NCBI GenBank assembly: GCA_934573935.1
Contig: CAKTMO010000006.1
Location: forward strand, 1 to 64,000
Length of the DNA stretch: 64,000 bases
From: an uncultured Oscillospiraceae bacterium
Lineage (GTDB): Bacteria; Bacillota; Clostridia; Oscillospirales; Oscillospiraceae
Reading direction: 5' to 3'
Shown here: positions 26,338 through 35,181 of the stretch, one piece after another
Layout: each line of letters starts with the position of its first letter
Numbering within the stretch: the stretch's first letter is position 1
Made by a program: the position numbers and the translations under genes
The notes under the pieces: generated by a model
Database searches by the model: none
Told to the model about the DNA's origin: nothing
What the model saw: the letters and a program-made list of their open reading frames with translations, nothing else

Positions 26338-26385
26338 AAACGCGTGGCACTTTTGTTCTGCTTTACTTTTTCATCGGCCGCTCTC

Positions 26386-26414
26386 TTGACGGCGCCGGTG
26401 GAATACGGTACACT
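26386..26414 (+). promoter_or_regulatory. feoAB promoter
   Basis: TTGACG (26386-26391) and TACACT (26409-26414) have a 17-bp spacer. No clear Fur box was recognised. Confidence 0.65.
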
Positions 26415-26453
26415 TTAAGTGACAATGGATAAGAGTAACGGAAGGATATTTTT

Positions 26454-28820
26454 ATGACAGGACAAGAGAGACAGATAACGTTGAATACTCTGGCCATCGG
26501 CCAGTCGGCCCGCATCGCTGCGGTGGGGGGCGAGGGCGGTCTGCGTCAGCATTTTCTGGACATGGGACTGATCCCTGGCGCAGATGTGACGCTGGTGAAG
26601 TTTGCGCCCATGGGGGACCCCATGGAGCTGCGGATCCACGGATACGAGTTGACGCTGCGTTTGTCGGACGCTGCGCAGATCACCGTGACGCCGATCAAAC
26701 CGGCAGTGCGGACAGCCAAGGAACGGGATGCGTGCATCGACTGCGAGCACCCCGGCCTGGGCGAAGGAGGACGATACCACAGCAAAGCGGAGGAACATCC
26801 GCTTCCGGAAGAAACCACGCTGACATTTGCGCTGGCGGGCAATCAGAACTGCGGAAAGACCACGCTGTTCAACCAGTTGACCGGCTCCAACCAGCACGTG
26901 GGCAATTTCCCCGGCGTGACGGTGGACAGAAAGAGCGGTGCGATCCGCGATTATCCCAACACGGAGATCACGGATCTGCCCGGCATTTACTCCATGTCAC
27001 CCTACACCAGTGAGGAGATCGTGACCCGACAATTCATCATCAATGAAAAGCCCACCGGCATCATCAATATTGTGGATGCCACCAATATCGAGCGGAATCT
27101 GTATCTGACCATGCAGCTGCTGGAGCTGGATGTCCCCATGGTGCTGGCGCTGAATATGATGGACGAGGTGCGGGGCAACGGCGGCGCTATTCGCATCAAT
27201 GAGATGGAGGCCCTGTTGGGCATCCCTGTGGTGCCCATCTCCGCCGCCAAGAACGAGGGCGTGGACGAGCTGGTTCACCATGCGATCCATGTGGCCAAGT
27301 ATCAGGAAAAACCGGGGCGCACGGATTTTTGCGGTATGAACGATCACGGCGGCGCGGTGCACCGCTGCCTGCACGCCATCATGCATCTGATCGCCGACCA
27401 CGCGGAGGAGGCGGGGATCCCTGTCAGATTTGCCGCCACCAAGCTGGTGGAGGGCGACCATCGGGTACTGGAAGCGCTGGCGCTGGATCAGAACGAGCGG
27501 GAGATGCTGGAGCATATCATCGTCCAGATGGAGACGGAGCGGGGTCTTGACCGCGCTGCCGCCATTGCGGATATGCGCTTTTCCTTCATTCAGGAGCTGG
27601 TAGACGCCACAGTCATCAAGCCGCACGAGAGCAAGGAGCACCTTCGCAGCCAGAAGATTGACAGGATACTGACGGGAAAATACACCGCGATCCCCGCCTT
27701 TATCGGCATCATGGGGCTGGTGTTTCTTCTGACCTTCAATGTGATCGGCGCGTGGCTGCAGGGATTGCTGGAAAACGCCATCCAATGGCTGACGCTGCTG
27801 GTCAGCAACGCGCTGGTGTCGTGGGAGGTAAACGAGGCGGTGCGCTCGCTGGTGGTGGATGGTATTTTCACGGGAGTCGGCAGCGTATTGAGCTTTTTGC
27901 CTATCATTGTGACGCTGTTTTTCTTCCTGTCCCTGCTGGAAGACACAGGCTATATGGCGCGTGTGGCCTTTGTGATGGATAAGCTGCTGCGTAAGATCGG
28001 CCTGTCAGGCCGCAGCATTGTGCCCATGCTGATCGGCTTCGGCTGCACAGTTCCCGGCGTCATGGCCAGCCGCACTTTGCCCTCGGAGCGTGACCGCAAG
28101 ATGACCATTTTGCTGACGCCCTTTATGAGCTGCTCGGCCAAGCTGCCGATCTATGGATTCTTCACCGCTGCTTTTTTCCCGAAGCACAGCGGCCTTGTGA
28201 TGGTCGGACTGTATTTTCTGGGCATTGCTGTGGGGATCTTAGTGGCGCTGATCTTCAAAAACACCCTGTTTCGGGGTGAGGCTGTTCCCTTTGTGATGGA
28301 GCTGCCCAACTATCGCATGCCGGGCTTAAAGAATGTGGGACAGCTTCTCTGGGACAAGGCCAAGGACTTTTTGCAGCGTGCCTTTACGGTGATCTTCCTG
28401 GCGACTATCGTGATCTGGTTCCTGCAGACCTTTGATCTGCATCTGCAGATCGTACAGGACTCCCAGGACAGCATTCTGGCGCTGGTGGCAAGCCGTATCG
28501 CACCTGTTTTCAAGCCGCTGGGCTTTGGCGACTGGCGCATCTCCACGGCGCTGATCACCGGCTTTATTGCCAAGGAGAGCGTGGTTTCCACGCTGATGGT
28601 GCTGGTGGGCGACGGCATTACCACACTGCTGACGGTGGGCGCTGCCGCGCCGCTGCTGGTGTTCTGTCTGCTGTATACGCCCTGCGTGGCGGCCATCGCC
28701 TCCGTCCGGCGTGAGTTGGGCGGCAAGTGGGCGTTGTGCATGGTGGCGCTGCAGTGTGCCATCGCCTGGGTCTGTGCGTGCCTGCTGCGGACGATCATGC
28801 TGCTGGCGGGGGTGGCCTGA
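26454..28820 (+). CDS. feoB: Ferrous iron transporter, FeoA-FeoB fusion
   Basis: The 788-residue protein fuses an N-terminal FeoA-like SH3 domain (about 10-80, with RQHFLDMGLIPGADVTLVKFAPMGDP) to FeoB. The G domain has G1 GNQNCGKTTLFN, G3 DLPGIYS and G4 NMMD; the membrane part carries the two Gate motifs with cysteines (MLIGFGCTVPGVMASR; PFMSCSAKLPIYGFF; LYTPCVAAIASVRRE). It imports Fe2+ across the cytoplasmic membrane. A small Cys-rich partner overlaps its stop codon. Confidence 0.97.
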   Translation: MTGQERQITLNTLAIGQSARIAAVGGEGGLRQHFLDMGLIPGADVTLVKFAPMGDPMELRIHGYELTLRLSDAAQITVTPIKPAVRTAKERDACIDCEHPGLGEGGRYHSKAEEHPLPEETTLTFALAGNQNCGKTTLFNQLTGSNQHVGNFPGVTVDRKSGAIRDYPNTEITDLPGIYSMSPYTSEEIVTRQFIINEKPTGIINIVDATNIERNLYLTMQLLELDVPMVLALNMMDEVRGNGGAIRINEMEALLGIPVVPISAAKNEGVDELVHHAIHVAKYQEKPGRTDFCGMNDHGGAVHRCLHAIMHLIADHAEEAGIPVRFAATKLVEGDHRVLEALALDQNEREMLEHIIVQMETERGLDRAAAIADMRFSFIQELVDATVIKPHESKEHLRSQKIDRILTGKYTAIPAFIGIMGLVFLLTFNVIGAWLQGLLENAIQWLTLLVSNALVSWEVNEAVRSLVVDGIFTGVGSVLSFLPIIVTLFFFLSLLEDTGYMARVAFVMDKLLRKIGLSGRSIVPMLIGFGCTVPGVMASRTLPSERDRKMTILLTPFMSCSAKLPIYGFFTAAFFPKHSGLVMVGLYFLGIAVGILVALIFKNTLFRGEAVPFVMELPNYRMPGLKNVGQLLWDKAKDFLQRAFTVIFLATIVIWFLQTFDLHLQIVQDSQDSILALVASRIAPVFKPLGFGDWRISTALITGFIAKESVVSTLMVLVGDGITTLLTVGAAAPLLVFCLLYTPCVAAIASVRRELGGKWALCMVALQCAIAWVCACLLRTIMLLAGVA

Positions 28821-28960
28821 TGAACGGAGCCACGATTTTGGTGGTGCTGACGGTGATCGCCGCTGTGGTGGCAGCGGTACACGCCTGCCGGAAGCAGGGA
28901 CGGGGCGGCTGCTGCCGCGACTGCCGGCACTGCGGAAAATGCACAGAAAAACATACATAA
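28820..28960 (+). CDS. FeoB-associated Cys-rich membrane protein
   Basis: The 46-residue protein has one transmembrane helix (ATILVVLTVIAAVVAAVHA) and a C-terminal cluster of cysteines (C-x7-CC-x2-C-x2-C-x2-C) as in the FeoB-associated Cys-rich family. The ATG overlaps the feoB stop by one base (TGATG), so it is coupled. It may bind iron or act as a FeoC-like accessory; this is inferred. Confidence 0.92.
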   Translation: MNGATILVVLTVIAAVVAAVHACRKQGRGGCCRDCRHCGKCTEKHT

Positions 28961-28962
28961 GG

Positions 28963-28995
28963 AAATGCCGCAGGCATGGAAGCCTGCGGCATTTT
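28963..28995. terminator. Bidirectional terminator after feo operon
   Basis: The 13-bp stem AAATGCCGCAGGC and complement, 2 bp after the small gene, also faces the converging ModE-like gene. Confidence 0.88.
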
Positions 28996-29009
28996 GGGAT
29001 ATGATGTGA

Positions 29010-29354
29010 TCAGAGAAAATCTTTGAACCGCTGGGTGAACAGTTTGTCGCCGTACTCCTGCAGTTCTTTGCAGAAGCTGTCGTAGGCGGTCAGCATGGCG
29101 GCACCCTCCGCGGTCAGCGATGCGCCGCCGCCATGTTTGCCGCCGGCGGTGGAGTCCAACAGCTTGAAGCCCAGCGCGTTTTCGGCGTTTTTGATGACCG
29201 TCCACGCCTTGGAATAGGCCATTTCCATCTCCAGCGCGGCAGCGCGCAACGAATGGAGCCGTTCCACACGGTGGAGCAGCTGAGCAACGCCGGGGCCGAA
29301 GCACTTGGCATCGGTAAACAGGCGGCAGGATAGGTTGTATCGTAATTCTTTCAT
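29010..29354 (-). CDS. ModE-like winged-helix (LysR-type HTH) regulator
   Basis: The 114-residue product has only the ModE-type DNA-binding domain: CFGPGVAQLLHRVERLHSLRAAALEMEMAYSKAWTVIKNAENALGFKLL, split as recognition helix and wing, followed by TAGGKHGGGASLTAEG. There is no molybdate-binding Di-mop domain. Such short ModE-like proteins often sit with molybdenum-cofactor or molybdenum-hydroxylase genes, and here yqeB is divergent. The ATG at 29354 (MKELRYNLS) is preferred over upstream starts. Control of yqeB is inferred. Confidence 0.8.
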   Translation of the reverse strand: MKELRYNLSCRLFTDAKCFGPGVAQLLHRVERLHSLRAAALEMEMAYSKAWTVIKNAENALGFKLLDSTAGGKHGGGASLTAEGAAMLTAYDSFCKELQEYGDKLFTQRFKDFL

Positions 29355-29455
29355 AAGAATATTGTACCAGCCTCGGAAGAAATCGTCAAGCATGATTGAC
29401 TATCCCGACCGGACGTGCTATTCTCATGGAAAAGAAAAAAGGAGGAAAACGCCCT

Positions 29456-30238
29456 ATGCGTGTACTGATCCGCGGCGCGGGGGATATTGCCACCGGCATC
29501 GCCCTGCGGCTGTATCGCGCCCGCTTCCAGGTCGTGATGACCGATCTGCCGAGACCCACCGCCATTCGCCGCACGGTCTGCTTTTCACAGGCCATCGTCC
29601 ACGGCGAGACGGAGGTAGAAGGCGTTCGGGCCATATGCGCCGCTGATGCCGACGCGGCAGAAGAGATCATGGCCCGAGGCGACATCCCCGTATTGGCCGA
29701 TCCAGAGTGCGCCTGCCGTGTTGCGCTGCGGCCTGACGCATTGGTGGACGCCATCCTGGCCAAGCGGAATCTGGGCACCGCCATGACAGATGCGCCGGTG
29801 GTCGTGGGGATCGGCCCGGGCTTTACCGCGGGGGAGGATTGCCATGCCGTGGTGGAGACCATGCGCGGACACACGCTGGGCCGCGTGATCTACCAGGGCA
29901 GCGCGCTGCCCAACACCAACATCCCAGGGCTGATTGGCGGCTATGCCGGCGAGCGGGTGCTGCGTGCGCCGGATGACGGGATCTTCCATACGGTGCTGGA
30001 TATCGGTGCACTGGTGAAATCCGGCGATGTGGCGGGAACGGTGAACGGCAAGCCCATGTGCTGCACCATTGACGGCGTGTTGAGGGGCCTTTTGGCGGAT
30101 GGGACGCCGGTGCACAAGGGGATGAAATCCGGTGACGTTGATCCGCGCTGCAGGGAGGAGTACTGCTTTACCGCGTCGGACAAAGCGCTTGCGGTAGGCG
30201 GCGGCGTGCTGGAGGCGCTGCTGCATTTGTGCAGATAG
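29456..30238 (+). CDS. yqeB: Selenium-dependent molybdenum hydroxylase system protein, YqeB family
   Basis: The 260-residue product starts MRVLIRGAGDIATGIALRLYRA, a Rossmann-type GxGxxATG loop, and matches the EF2563/YqeB family associated with selenium-containing molybdenum hydroxylases such as xanthine dehydrogenase. The start is set by AAAGGAGG 9 bases upstream. The family is a marker for labile-selenium molybdoenzymes; the selD-yedE cassette 10 kb away fits that use. No hydroxylase subunit gene is in the window. Confidence 0.88.
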   Translation: MRVLIRGAGDIATGIALRLYRARFQVVMTDLPRPTAIRRTVCFSQAIVHGETEVEGVRAICAADADAAEEIMARGDIPVLADPECACRVALRPDALVDAILAKRNLGTAMTDAPVVVGIGPGFTAGEDCHAVVETMRGHTLGRVIYQGSALPNTNIPGLIGGYAGERVLRAPDDGIFHTVLDIGALVKSGDVAGTVNGKPMCCTIDGVLRGLLADGTPVHKGMKSGDVDPRCREEYCFTASDKALAVGGGVLEALLHLCR

Positions 30239-30316
30239 CCTTATTTTTTGTTAGGTTTTCTAAATAATTGTAAGATTTTTTATGTGTTTTCAACAGTAGA
30301 ATATCCGCGAAAGCTG

Positions 30317-30325
30317 TGGTATAAT
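30317..30325 (+). promoter_or_regulatory. pckA extended -10 promoter
   Basis: TGGTATAAT is an extended -10 element about 75 bp before the pckA start. No good -35 is visible. Confidence 0.6.
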
Positions 30326-30400
30326 AACAATACCCTCAAAATGGGGGAACATTCCGAACAACATAATTTTACAATAAATTATTGAAAAGGAGAATACAAC

Positions 30401-31999
30401 ATGATCGATCTGAAGAAGTACGGTATTACCGGCGTAAGCGAAGTCGTTTACAACCCTTCCTATGAAGAGCTCTTTGCCGAAGAGACCAAGAAGGATCTGA
30501 CCGGCTATGAGGTCGGCCAGGTCACCGAGCTTGGCGCCGTGAATGTGATGACCGGCATCTACACCGGCCGCTCTCCTAAGGATAAGTATATCGTCATGGA
30601 CGAGAACTCCAAGGACACCGTCTGGTGGACCAGCGAGGGCTATAAGAACGACAACCATCCCATGAGCGAGGACGTCTGGGCCAAGGTGAAGGATATCGCC
30701 GTCAACGAGCTGTGCAACAAGCGCCTGTTCGTAGTGGATGCTTTCTGCGGTGCCAACAAGGACACCCGCATGGCTGTCCGCTTCATCATGGAGGTGGCAT
30801 GGCAGGCTCATTTCGTGGAAAACATGTTCATCAAGCCCACCGCTGAGGAACTGAAGAACTTCGAACCTGATTTTGTGGTGTACAACGCCTCCAAGGCCAA
30901 AGTGGAGGATTATAAGGCGCTGGGCCTGAACTCTGAGACCTGCGTGGCCTTCAACATCACTTCCTGTGAGCAGGTCATCATCAACACCTGGTACGGCGGC
31001 GAAATGAAGAAGGGTATGTTCTCCATGATGAACTACTACCTGCCCCTGAAGGGCATCGCCTCCATGCACTGCTCCGCCAACACCGACATGAACGGCGAGA
31101 ACACCGCCATCTTCTTCGGCCTGTCCGGCACCGGCAAGACCACCCTGTCCACCGACCCCAAGCGTCTGCTGATCGGCGATGACGAGCACGGCTGGGACGA
31201 CAACGGCGTGTTTAACTTCGAGGGCGGCTGCTATGCCAAGGTCATCAATCTGGACAAGGATTCCGAGCCTGATATTTACAACGCCATCCGCCGCGATGCG
31301 CTGCTGGAGAACGTTACGGTCGATGCCAACGGCAAGATCGACTTTGATGACAAGTCCGTCACCGAGAATACCCGCGTCAGCTATCCCATCGACCACATCA
31401 AGAACATCGTGCGTCCCATCTCTGCGGCTCCCGCGGCGAAGAACGTGATCTTCCTGTCCGCCGACGCCTTCGGCGTGCTGCCTCCCGTGTCCATCCTGAC
31501 GCCGGAGCAGACCCAGTACTACTTCCTGTCCGGTTTCACCGCCAAGCTGGCCGGTACGGAGCGTGGCATCACCGAGCCGACCCCGACCTTCTCCGCCTGC
31601 TTCGGCCAGGCCTTCCTGGAGCTGCATCCCACCAAGTACGCCGAAGAGCTGGTGAAGAAGATGGAGCTGTCCGGCGCCAAGGCCTATCTGGTCAACACCG
31701 GCTGGAACGGTACCGGCAAGCGTATCTCCATTAAGGATACCCGCGGCATCATCGACGCCATTCTGTCCGGCGCCATCAAGATCGCGCCCACCAAGACGAT
31801 CCCCCACTTCAACTTTGAGGTGCCCACCGCACTGCCTGGTGTGGATCCCGCTATTCTGGATCCCCGTGACACTTATGCCGATGTTTCCGAATGGGAGAAC
31901 AAGGCGCAGGATCTGGCCGGCCGCTTCGTGAAGAACTTTGCCAAGTATGAGACCAACGAGGCCGGTAAGGCTCTGGTCAAGGCTGGCCCCAAGGCATAA
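30401..31999 (+). CDS. pckA: Phosphoenolpyruvate carboxykinase (ATP)
   Basis: The 532-residue enzyme interconverts oxaloacetate plus ATP and PEP plus CO2. It carries [19 protein letters not shown], the substrate arginine region, the metal-ligand block [13 protein letters not shown] (here [18 protein letters not shown]), the P-loop [13 protein letters not shown], and the kinase-2 motif [11 protein letters not shown]. In anaerobes it often works in the carboxylating direction to fix CO2 toward fumarate or succinate. Codon use is strongly biased, suggesting high expression. Monocistronic with strong terminator. Confidence 0.98.
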   Translation: MIDLKKYGITGVSEVVYNPSYEELFAEETKKDLTGYEVGQVTELGAVNVMTGIYTGRSPKDKYIVMDENSKDTVWWTSEGYKNDNHPMSEDVWAKVKDIAVNELCNKRLFVVDAFCGANKDTRMAVRFIMEVAWQAHFVENMFIKPTAEELKNFEPDFVVYNASKAKVEDYKALGLNSETCVAFNITSCEQVIINTWYGGEMKKGMFSMMNYYLPLKGIASMHCSANTDMNGENTAIFFGLSGTGKTTLSTDPKRLLIGDDEHGWDDNGVFNFEGGCYAKVINLDKDSEPDIYNAIRRDALLENVTVDANGKIDFDDKSVTENTRVSYPIDHIKNIVRPISAAPAAKNVIFLSADAFGVLPPVSILTPEQTQYYFLSGFTAKLAGTERGITEPTPTFSACFGQAFLELHPTKYAEELVKKMELSGAKAYLVNTGWNGTGKRISIKDTRGIIDAILSGAIKIAPTKTIPHFNFEVPTALPGVDPAILDPRDTYADVSEWENKAQDLAGRFVKNFAKYETNEAGKALVKAGPKA

Positions 32000-32018
32000 A
32001 CAGCCTTGCGATGCTGAC

Positions 32019-32052
32019 AAAAATGCCGGTAGCTTGCTTCCGGCATTTTTTC
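32019..32052 (+). terminator. pckA terminator
   Basis: The 11-bp stem AAAAATGCCGG and complement has a 10-base loop and T-run. Confidence 0.9.
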
Positions 32053-32083
32053 TGTAAATCATAGGAGAAAAAGGAGATCCTCT

Positions 32084-32392
32084 ATGCTGGAAGTGAAAAT
32101 TCTGATCTCTGATCTGGATTATGACGGCGTTGTGGAGCTGGCAGCTCCTCTGGCCGCGGAAAAGCTTGCCCAAAAAGGCGGCCTGATGGGCAGGCTGTCG
32201 GGAAGCGTCGAAGGACTGAAAAAGCTGATCTACAACAAATACCTGGCCGGAAAAACACAGGAGGAGCGGGATCAGCTTGCCGCCGAGCTTGCCGCCAAAC
32301 ATCAAAAACTGCTGATGGAAAAAGCCGCTGAACTGGCGGAACGAAACGGCGTTCACGTGCAGGTGCGGGATATCTCCCTGCGAAAATTATAA
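32084..32392 (+). CDS. Hypothetical protein, helical
   Basis: The 102-residue product was not recognised. It begins with a beta-like segment (MLEVKILISDLDYDGVVELA), has a charged helical middle with a lysine/glutamate-rich stretch (about 55-90), and ends HVQVRDISLRKL. There is no membrane segment or signal peptide. AAAGGAG lies 9 bases before the ATG, and it sits between two terminators, so it is a real single-gene unit perhaps served by read-through from pckA. Confidence 0.65.
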   Translation: MLEVKILISDLDYDGVVELAAPLAAEKLAQKGGLMGRLSGSVEGLKKLIYNKYLAGKTQEERDQLAAELAAKHQKLLMEKAAELAERNGVHVQVRDISLRKL

Positions 32393-32393
32393 A

Positions 32394-32429
32394 AAATAAC
32401 GGCAAAGGGTGAAACCTTTGCCGTTATTT
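32394..32429. terminator. Bidirectional terminator
   Basis: A 15-bp stem (AAATAACGGCAAAGG and complement) with a GTGAAA loop lies right after the stop of the hypothetical gene and faces the converging aldolase gene. Confidence 0.88.
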
Positions 32430-32460
32430 CAACGTCTATAATATAGTGTTGGGATAGCCC

Positions 32461-33501
32461 TTATTGTTTCAGGGCATTGACTGCCTGACGCAGCGCATCA
32501 ACATTCTCCTGCGTGGTGGCCCAGCTGCCGCAGAAGCGCACACCGGAATGGGTGGCATCGACCCGCGTCCAGTACTCATAGCCGAAGCTTTTGCCCAGGA
32601 TCGCCAACTCATCATCGGGAATGATGGGATACTGCTGGTTGGTGGGGGAGTCAAACAGCAGGGGGTAGCCGTTGGATACGAAGATGTCACGGATCTGGAA
32701 GGCCATGTCAATGGCATTGCGGGCGATCTTGAAGTACAAATCGTCGGTGAACAGGGTGTCGAACTGGATGCCCAGCAGACGACCCTTGGCCAGCATGCCG
32801 CCCCGCTGCTTCATCATGAAGCGGAAGTCCTTCTTCAGCGCGGGATTCATGATGACCACCGCCTCGCCGAACAGAGCGCCCACCTTGGTACCGCCGATGT
32901 AGAACACATCGCACAGACGGGCCAGCTCCGGCAGGGTGATGTCGTTGGCTTCACATACCAGACCGTAGCCCAGACGGGCGCCGTCGATAAACAGTGGCAG
33001 GCCATAGGCGCGGCAGATATCATAAATGGCAGTCAGCTCCGCCTTGCTGTACAGCATGCCGGTCTCGGTAGGCTGAGAGATGTAGACCATGCCGGGCTGG
33101 ACGATATGCTCGGTGGACTCATCGTGTTTGTGCCACTCCACATAGTCGGCGATCTGCTGGGCCGTGATCTTGCCATCGTCCGTGGGCAGGGTGATGACCT
33201 TATGTCCGGTGGACTCGATAGCTCCGGTCTCGTGGCAGTTGATGTGGCCGCTGACGGCGGACATCACGCCCTGCCAAGGCCGCAGGATCGAGGCGATGAC
33301 GGTGGTGTTGGTCTGGGTGCCGCCCACCAGGAAGTGCACGTCGGCGTCCGGCGCCTGACATGCCGCCTTGATCTTCTCACGGGCGGAGGCGCAGATCTCA
33401 TCCTCGCTGTAGCCGATGGTCTGCATCATATTGGTCTCGGCCAGCCGCGCCATGATGGCGCTGTGTGCGCCTTCCAGATAGTCGCTGTTAAAATAGATCA
33501 T
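32461..33501 (-). CDS. Low-specificity threonine aldolase / beta-eliminating lyase family
   Basis: The 346-residue PLP enzyme has YFNSDYLEGAHSAIMARL at the start, HFLVGGTQTNTTVIASIL, SGHINCHETGAIESTGHKV, LFIDGARLGYGL and the Schiff-base lysine in FYIGGTKVGALFGEAVV. Threonine aldolases split L-threonine to glycine and acetaldehyde. Family assignment is firm; strict substrate is not. AGGAGC precedes the ATG. It is monocistronic. Confidence 0.92.
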   Translation of the reverse strand: MIYFNSDYLEGAHSAIMARLAETNMMQTIGYSEDEICASAREKIKAACQAPDADVHFLVGGTQTNTTVIASILRPWQGVMSAVSGHINCHETGAIESTGHKVITLPTDDGKITAQQIADYVEWHKHDESTEHIVQPGMVYISQPTETGMLYSKAELTAIYDICRAYGLPLFIDGARLGYGLVCEANDITLPELARLCDVFYIGGTKVGALFGEAVVIMNPALKKDFRFMMKQRGGMLAKGRLLGIQFDTLFTDDLYFKIARNAIDMAFQIRDIFVSNGYPLLFDSPTNQQYPIIPDDELAILGKSFGYEYWTRVDATHSGVRFCGSWATTQENVDALRQAVNALKQ

Positions 33502-33583
33502 GATAGGTGCTCCTTTATATTAGCTTTCCATCACTATTCTATCCCATTTGTCCCGCTAAGTAAAGAGAAATTTCCAATATAGC

Positions 33584-33612
33584 TTGCAAAGTGAGACACA
33601 ATCTGCTACAAT
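33584..33612 (+). promoter_or_regulatory. Sortase B promoter
   Basis: TTGCAA (33584-33589) and TACAAT (33607-33612) have a 17-bp spacer. Confidence 0.7.
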
Positions 33613-33639
33613 ACTCTATACGACAAGGAGGCTTGTTTG

Positions 33640-34482
33640 ATGAACAATAATACAAACTATCCCGAATATCAAGAGGGCGGAAAACGCGCCGCAGGTGCCC
33701 GCCGCAGAAAAGGAAAAAAACAGAACCGCGCTTTATACTATGTGATCTTAGTGGTGCTGCTGGGCGTGCTGGTGTTTTCCGCCGTGAAGATCATCAGCTA
33801 TTTCAGACAGCAGGCGGCGGCAGCCGATGCGCAGCAGGGCGTGCTGGATGACTTTATCACGCCGGCCAACTCTGATGACACCACTGATGGACAGGGAACG
33901 ACTTCGGATGATACGAAGACTCCCGATCAGGATTCCATTACGGTGAACTTTGATAAGATGCTTGAAAAGTATCCGGATGTTGTTGGCTTTATCTATGCCG
34001 CCAACACCAATATCAAGTATGCGATCCAGCACGGCAAGGGCAATGATTATTACCTGACCCACGACAGCGAGGGCAATACCAACAACAACGGCAGTATCTT
34101 TGTGGAACAGCTGAACAGCGGCTCCTTCTCGGATAATAATACCATCATTTACGGTCACAACATGAAGACCGGCATGATGTTTGCCAACCTGCGTAACTAC
34201 CACACGGACAAGTCCTATTACGCTGCCCACCCCTATATGTATATCTACACCCCCAGCCAGAACTATCGTCTGGATCTGTTTGCCGGCTTTGTCTGTGAGC
34301 ATGACGACGAGATCTACAATACGTCTCTGACCCAGGAACAGTTGGAGGCTATGGCGGCCAAGTCCGACTTTACGTCGAAGATCGGCACGCCCACCGGCAA
34401 GACGGTGACACTGTCCACTTGCTCCTACGAGTTTGACAACGCCCGCTATGTGGTGATCGGCTCTCTGGTTCCCATTGATTGA
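33640..34482 (+). CDS. srtB: Class B sortase
   Basis: The 280-residue protein has a basic cytoplasmic start, one transmembrane anchor (ALYYVILVVLLGVLVFSAVKII, about 31-52), a low-complexity linker rich in D, T and Q, and the sortase domain. The catalytic triad is visible: His in TIIYGHNMKTG, Cys in LSTCSYEF and Arg in NARYVVIG. Class B sortases attach proteins to peptidoglycan or act in pilus anchoring; no substrate gene is adjacent. AAGGAGG precedes the ATG at 33640. Confidence 0.92.
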   Translation: MNNNTNYPEYQEGGKRAAGARRRKGKKQNRALYYVILVVLLGVLVFSAVKIISYFRQQAAAADAQQGVLDDFITPANSDDTTDGQGTTSDDTKTPDQDSITVNFDKMLEKYPDVVGFIYAANTNIKYAIQHGKGNDYYLTHDSEGNTNNNGSIFVEQLNSGSFSDNNTIIYGHNMKTGMMFANLRNYHTDKSYYAAHPYMYIYTPSQNYRLDLFAGFVCEHDDEIYNTSLTQEQLEAMAAKSDFTSKIGTPTGKTVTLSTCSYEFDNARYVVIGSLVPID

Positions 34483-34498
34483 TAACGATTATCTGTGA

Positions 34499-34538
34499 AC
34501 AAAAACACCCGTGTTGCGCACACGGGTGTTTTTTGTTT
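34499..34538. terminator. Bidirectional terminator between srtB and cotJC
   Basis: The stem AAAACACCCGTGT and complement has a 5-base loop and A/T-runs on both sides. Confidence 0.9.
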
Positions 34539-34565
34539 ACGGCGAAGAGAGCAGAAGAGCAGCCG

Positions 34566-34981
34566 TTATTGATCGAAGCTGGGATTGATATAGTATACGT
34601 TCTTCTGATCCATCCGCTCCTTGGCAAGACGCAGTCCCTCGCCGAAGCGCTGGAAGTGTACGATCTCACGGGCACGCAGGAACTTGATGACGTCGTTCAC
34701 ATCAGGATCGTCACTGAGCCGCAGAATGTTGTCGTAGGTAACACGCGCCTTTTGTTCCGCGGCCAGATCTTCGGTCAGATCGGCGATCAGGTCGCCCTTG
34801 ACTGCCATAGACGCAGCGTTCCAAGGAAAACCGGAAGCCGCCGTGGGGTAGACACTCGCCGTGTGATCCACAAAGTAGGCGTCAAAGCCTGCGGTTTTAA
34901 TGTCATCCTCACTAAGATTCCGCGTCAGCTGGTGCACGATGGTGCCGATCATCTCCAGGTGTCCCAGTTCCTCTGTGCCGA
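34566..34981 (-). CDS. cotJC: cotJC, 3' part (spore coat protein CotJC, manganese catalase family), interrupted
   Basis: This segment encodes the C-terminal 134 residues or so of CotJC: EELGHLEMIGTIVHQLTRNL, then HTASVYPTAASGFPW and FLRAREIVHFQRFGEG, the di-manganese catalase fold. It has no start of its own and begins abruptly at the 14-bp repeat 34968-34981. The missing N-terminal 65 residues lie 16.4 kb away at 51352-51546 on the same strand. Joining the two at the repeat gives an intact 198-codon gene, near the 189 residues of Bacillus CotJC. The half shows no stops or decay, which suggests the whole gene is still used. Confidence 0.93.
34968..34981. repeat. Left attachment core of the element (attL)
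   Basis: TTCCTCTGTGCCGA occurs here and at 51352-51365 in direct orientation. The flanks differ beyond these 14 bases (CAG before and CTGG after here; GACGC before and TATC after there). Confidence 0.9.
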
Positions 34982-35181
34982 CTGGGGAAACGAAAATGCC
35001 ACAAATCGCGGAAAGCCTTGTGCCACAAGGCTTTCAAGGCGCGGAAACCGGCGAAAATGCGAATGTGCGAAAGGCAGGGTGGCTCTGTTCCTTTGCAACC
35101 GATTACCGGCACCGTGGGGTAAGCAAGCACTACCGCGTCGATGTGATGGCCGTACTTCCAGAGGGAGGTGAGGCAGAGTGA
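34982..35181 (+). other. Detached 3' tail of the recombinase reading frame
   Basis: An open frame from the left repeat (codon ACT at 34981) runs 66 codons to TGA at 35179-35181 (GETKMPQIAESLV ... RVDVMAVLPEGGEAE) and lacks a start. It is in register with the recombinase frame at the right repeat, so in the excised circle it would be the C-terminal end of the recombinase (535 + 66 residues). Its stop overlaps the parB GTG, with AGGGAGGTGAGG before it. In the integrated state this segment is probably untranslated leader for parB. Confidence 0.8.

Noticed and set aside
34900..35181. A 93-residue gene starting at 34900
   Set aside because: The start lies inside antisense cotJC. Only the part from 34981 is meaningful, as the detached recombinase tail.
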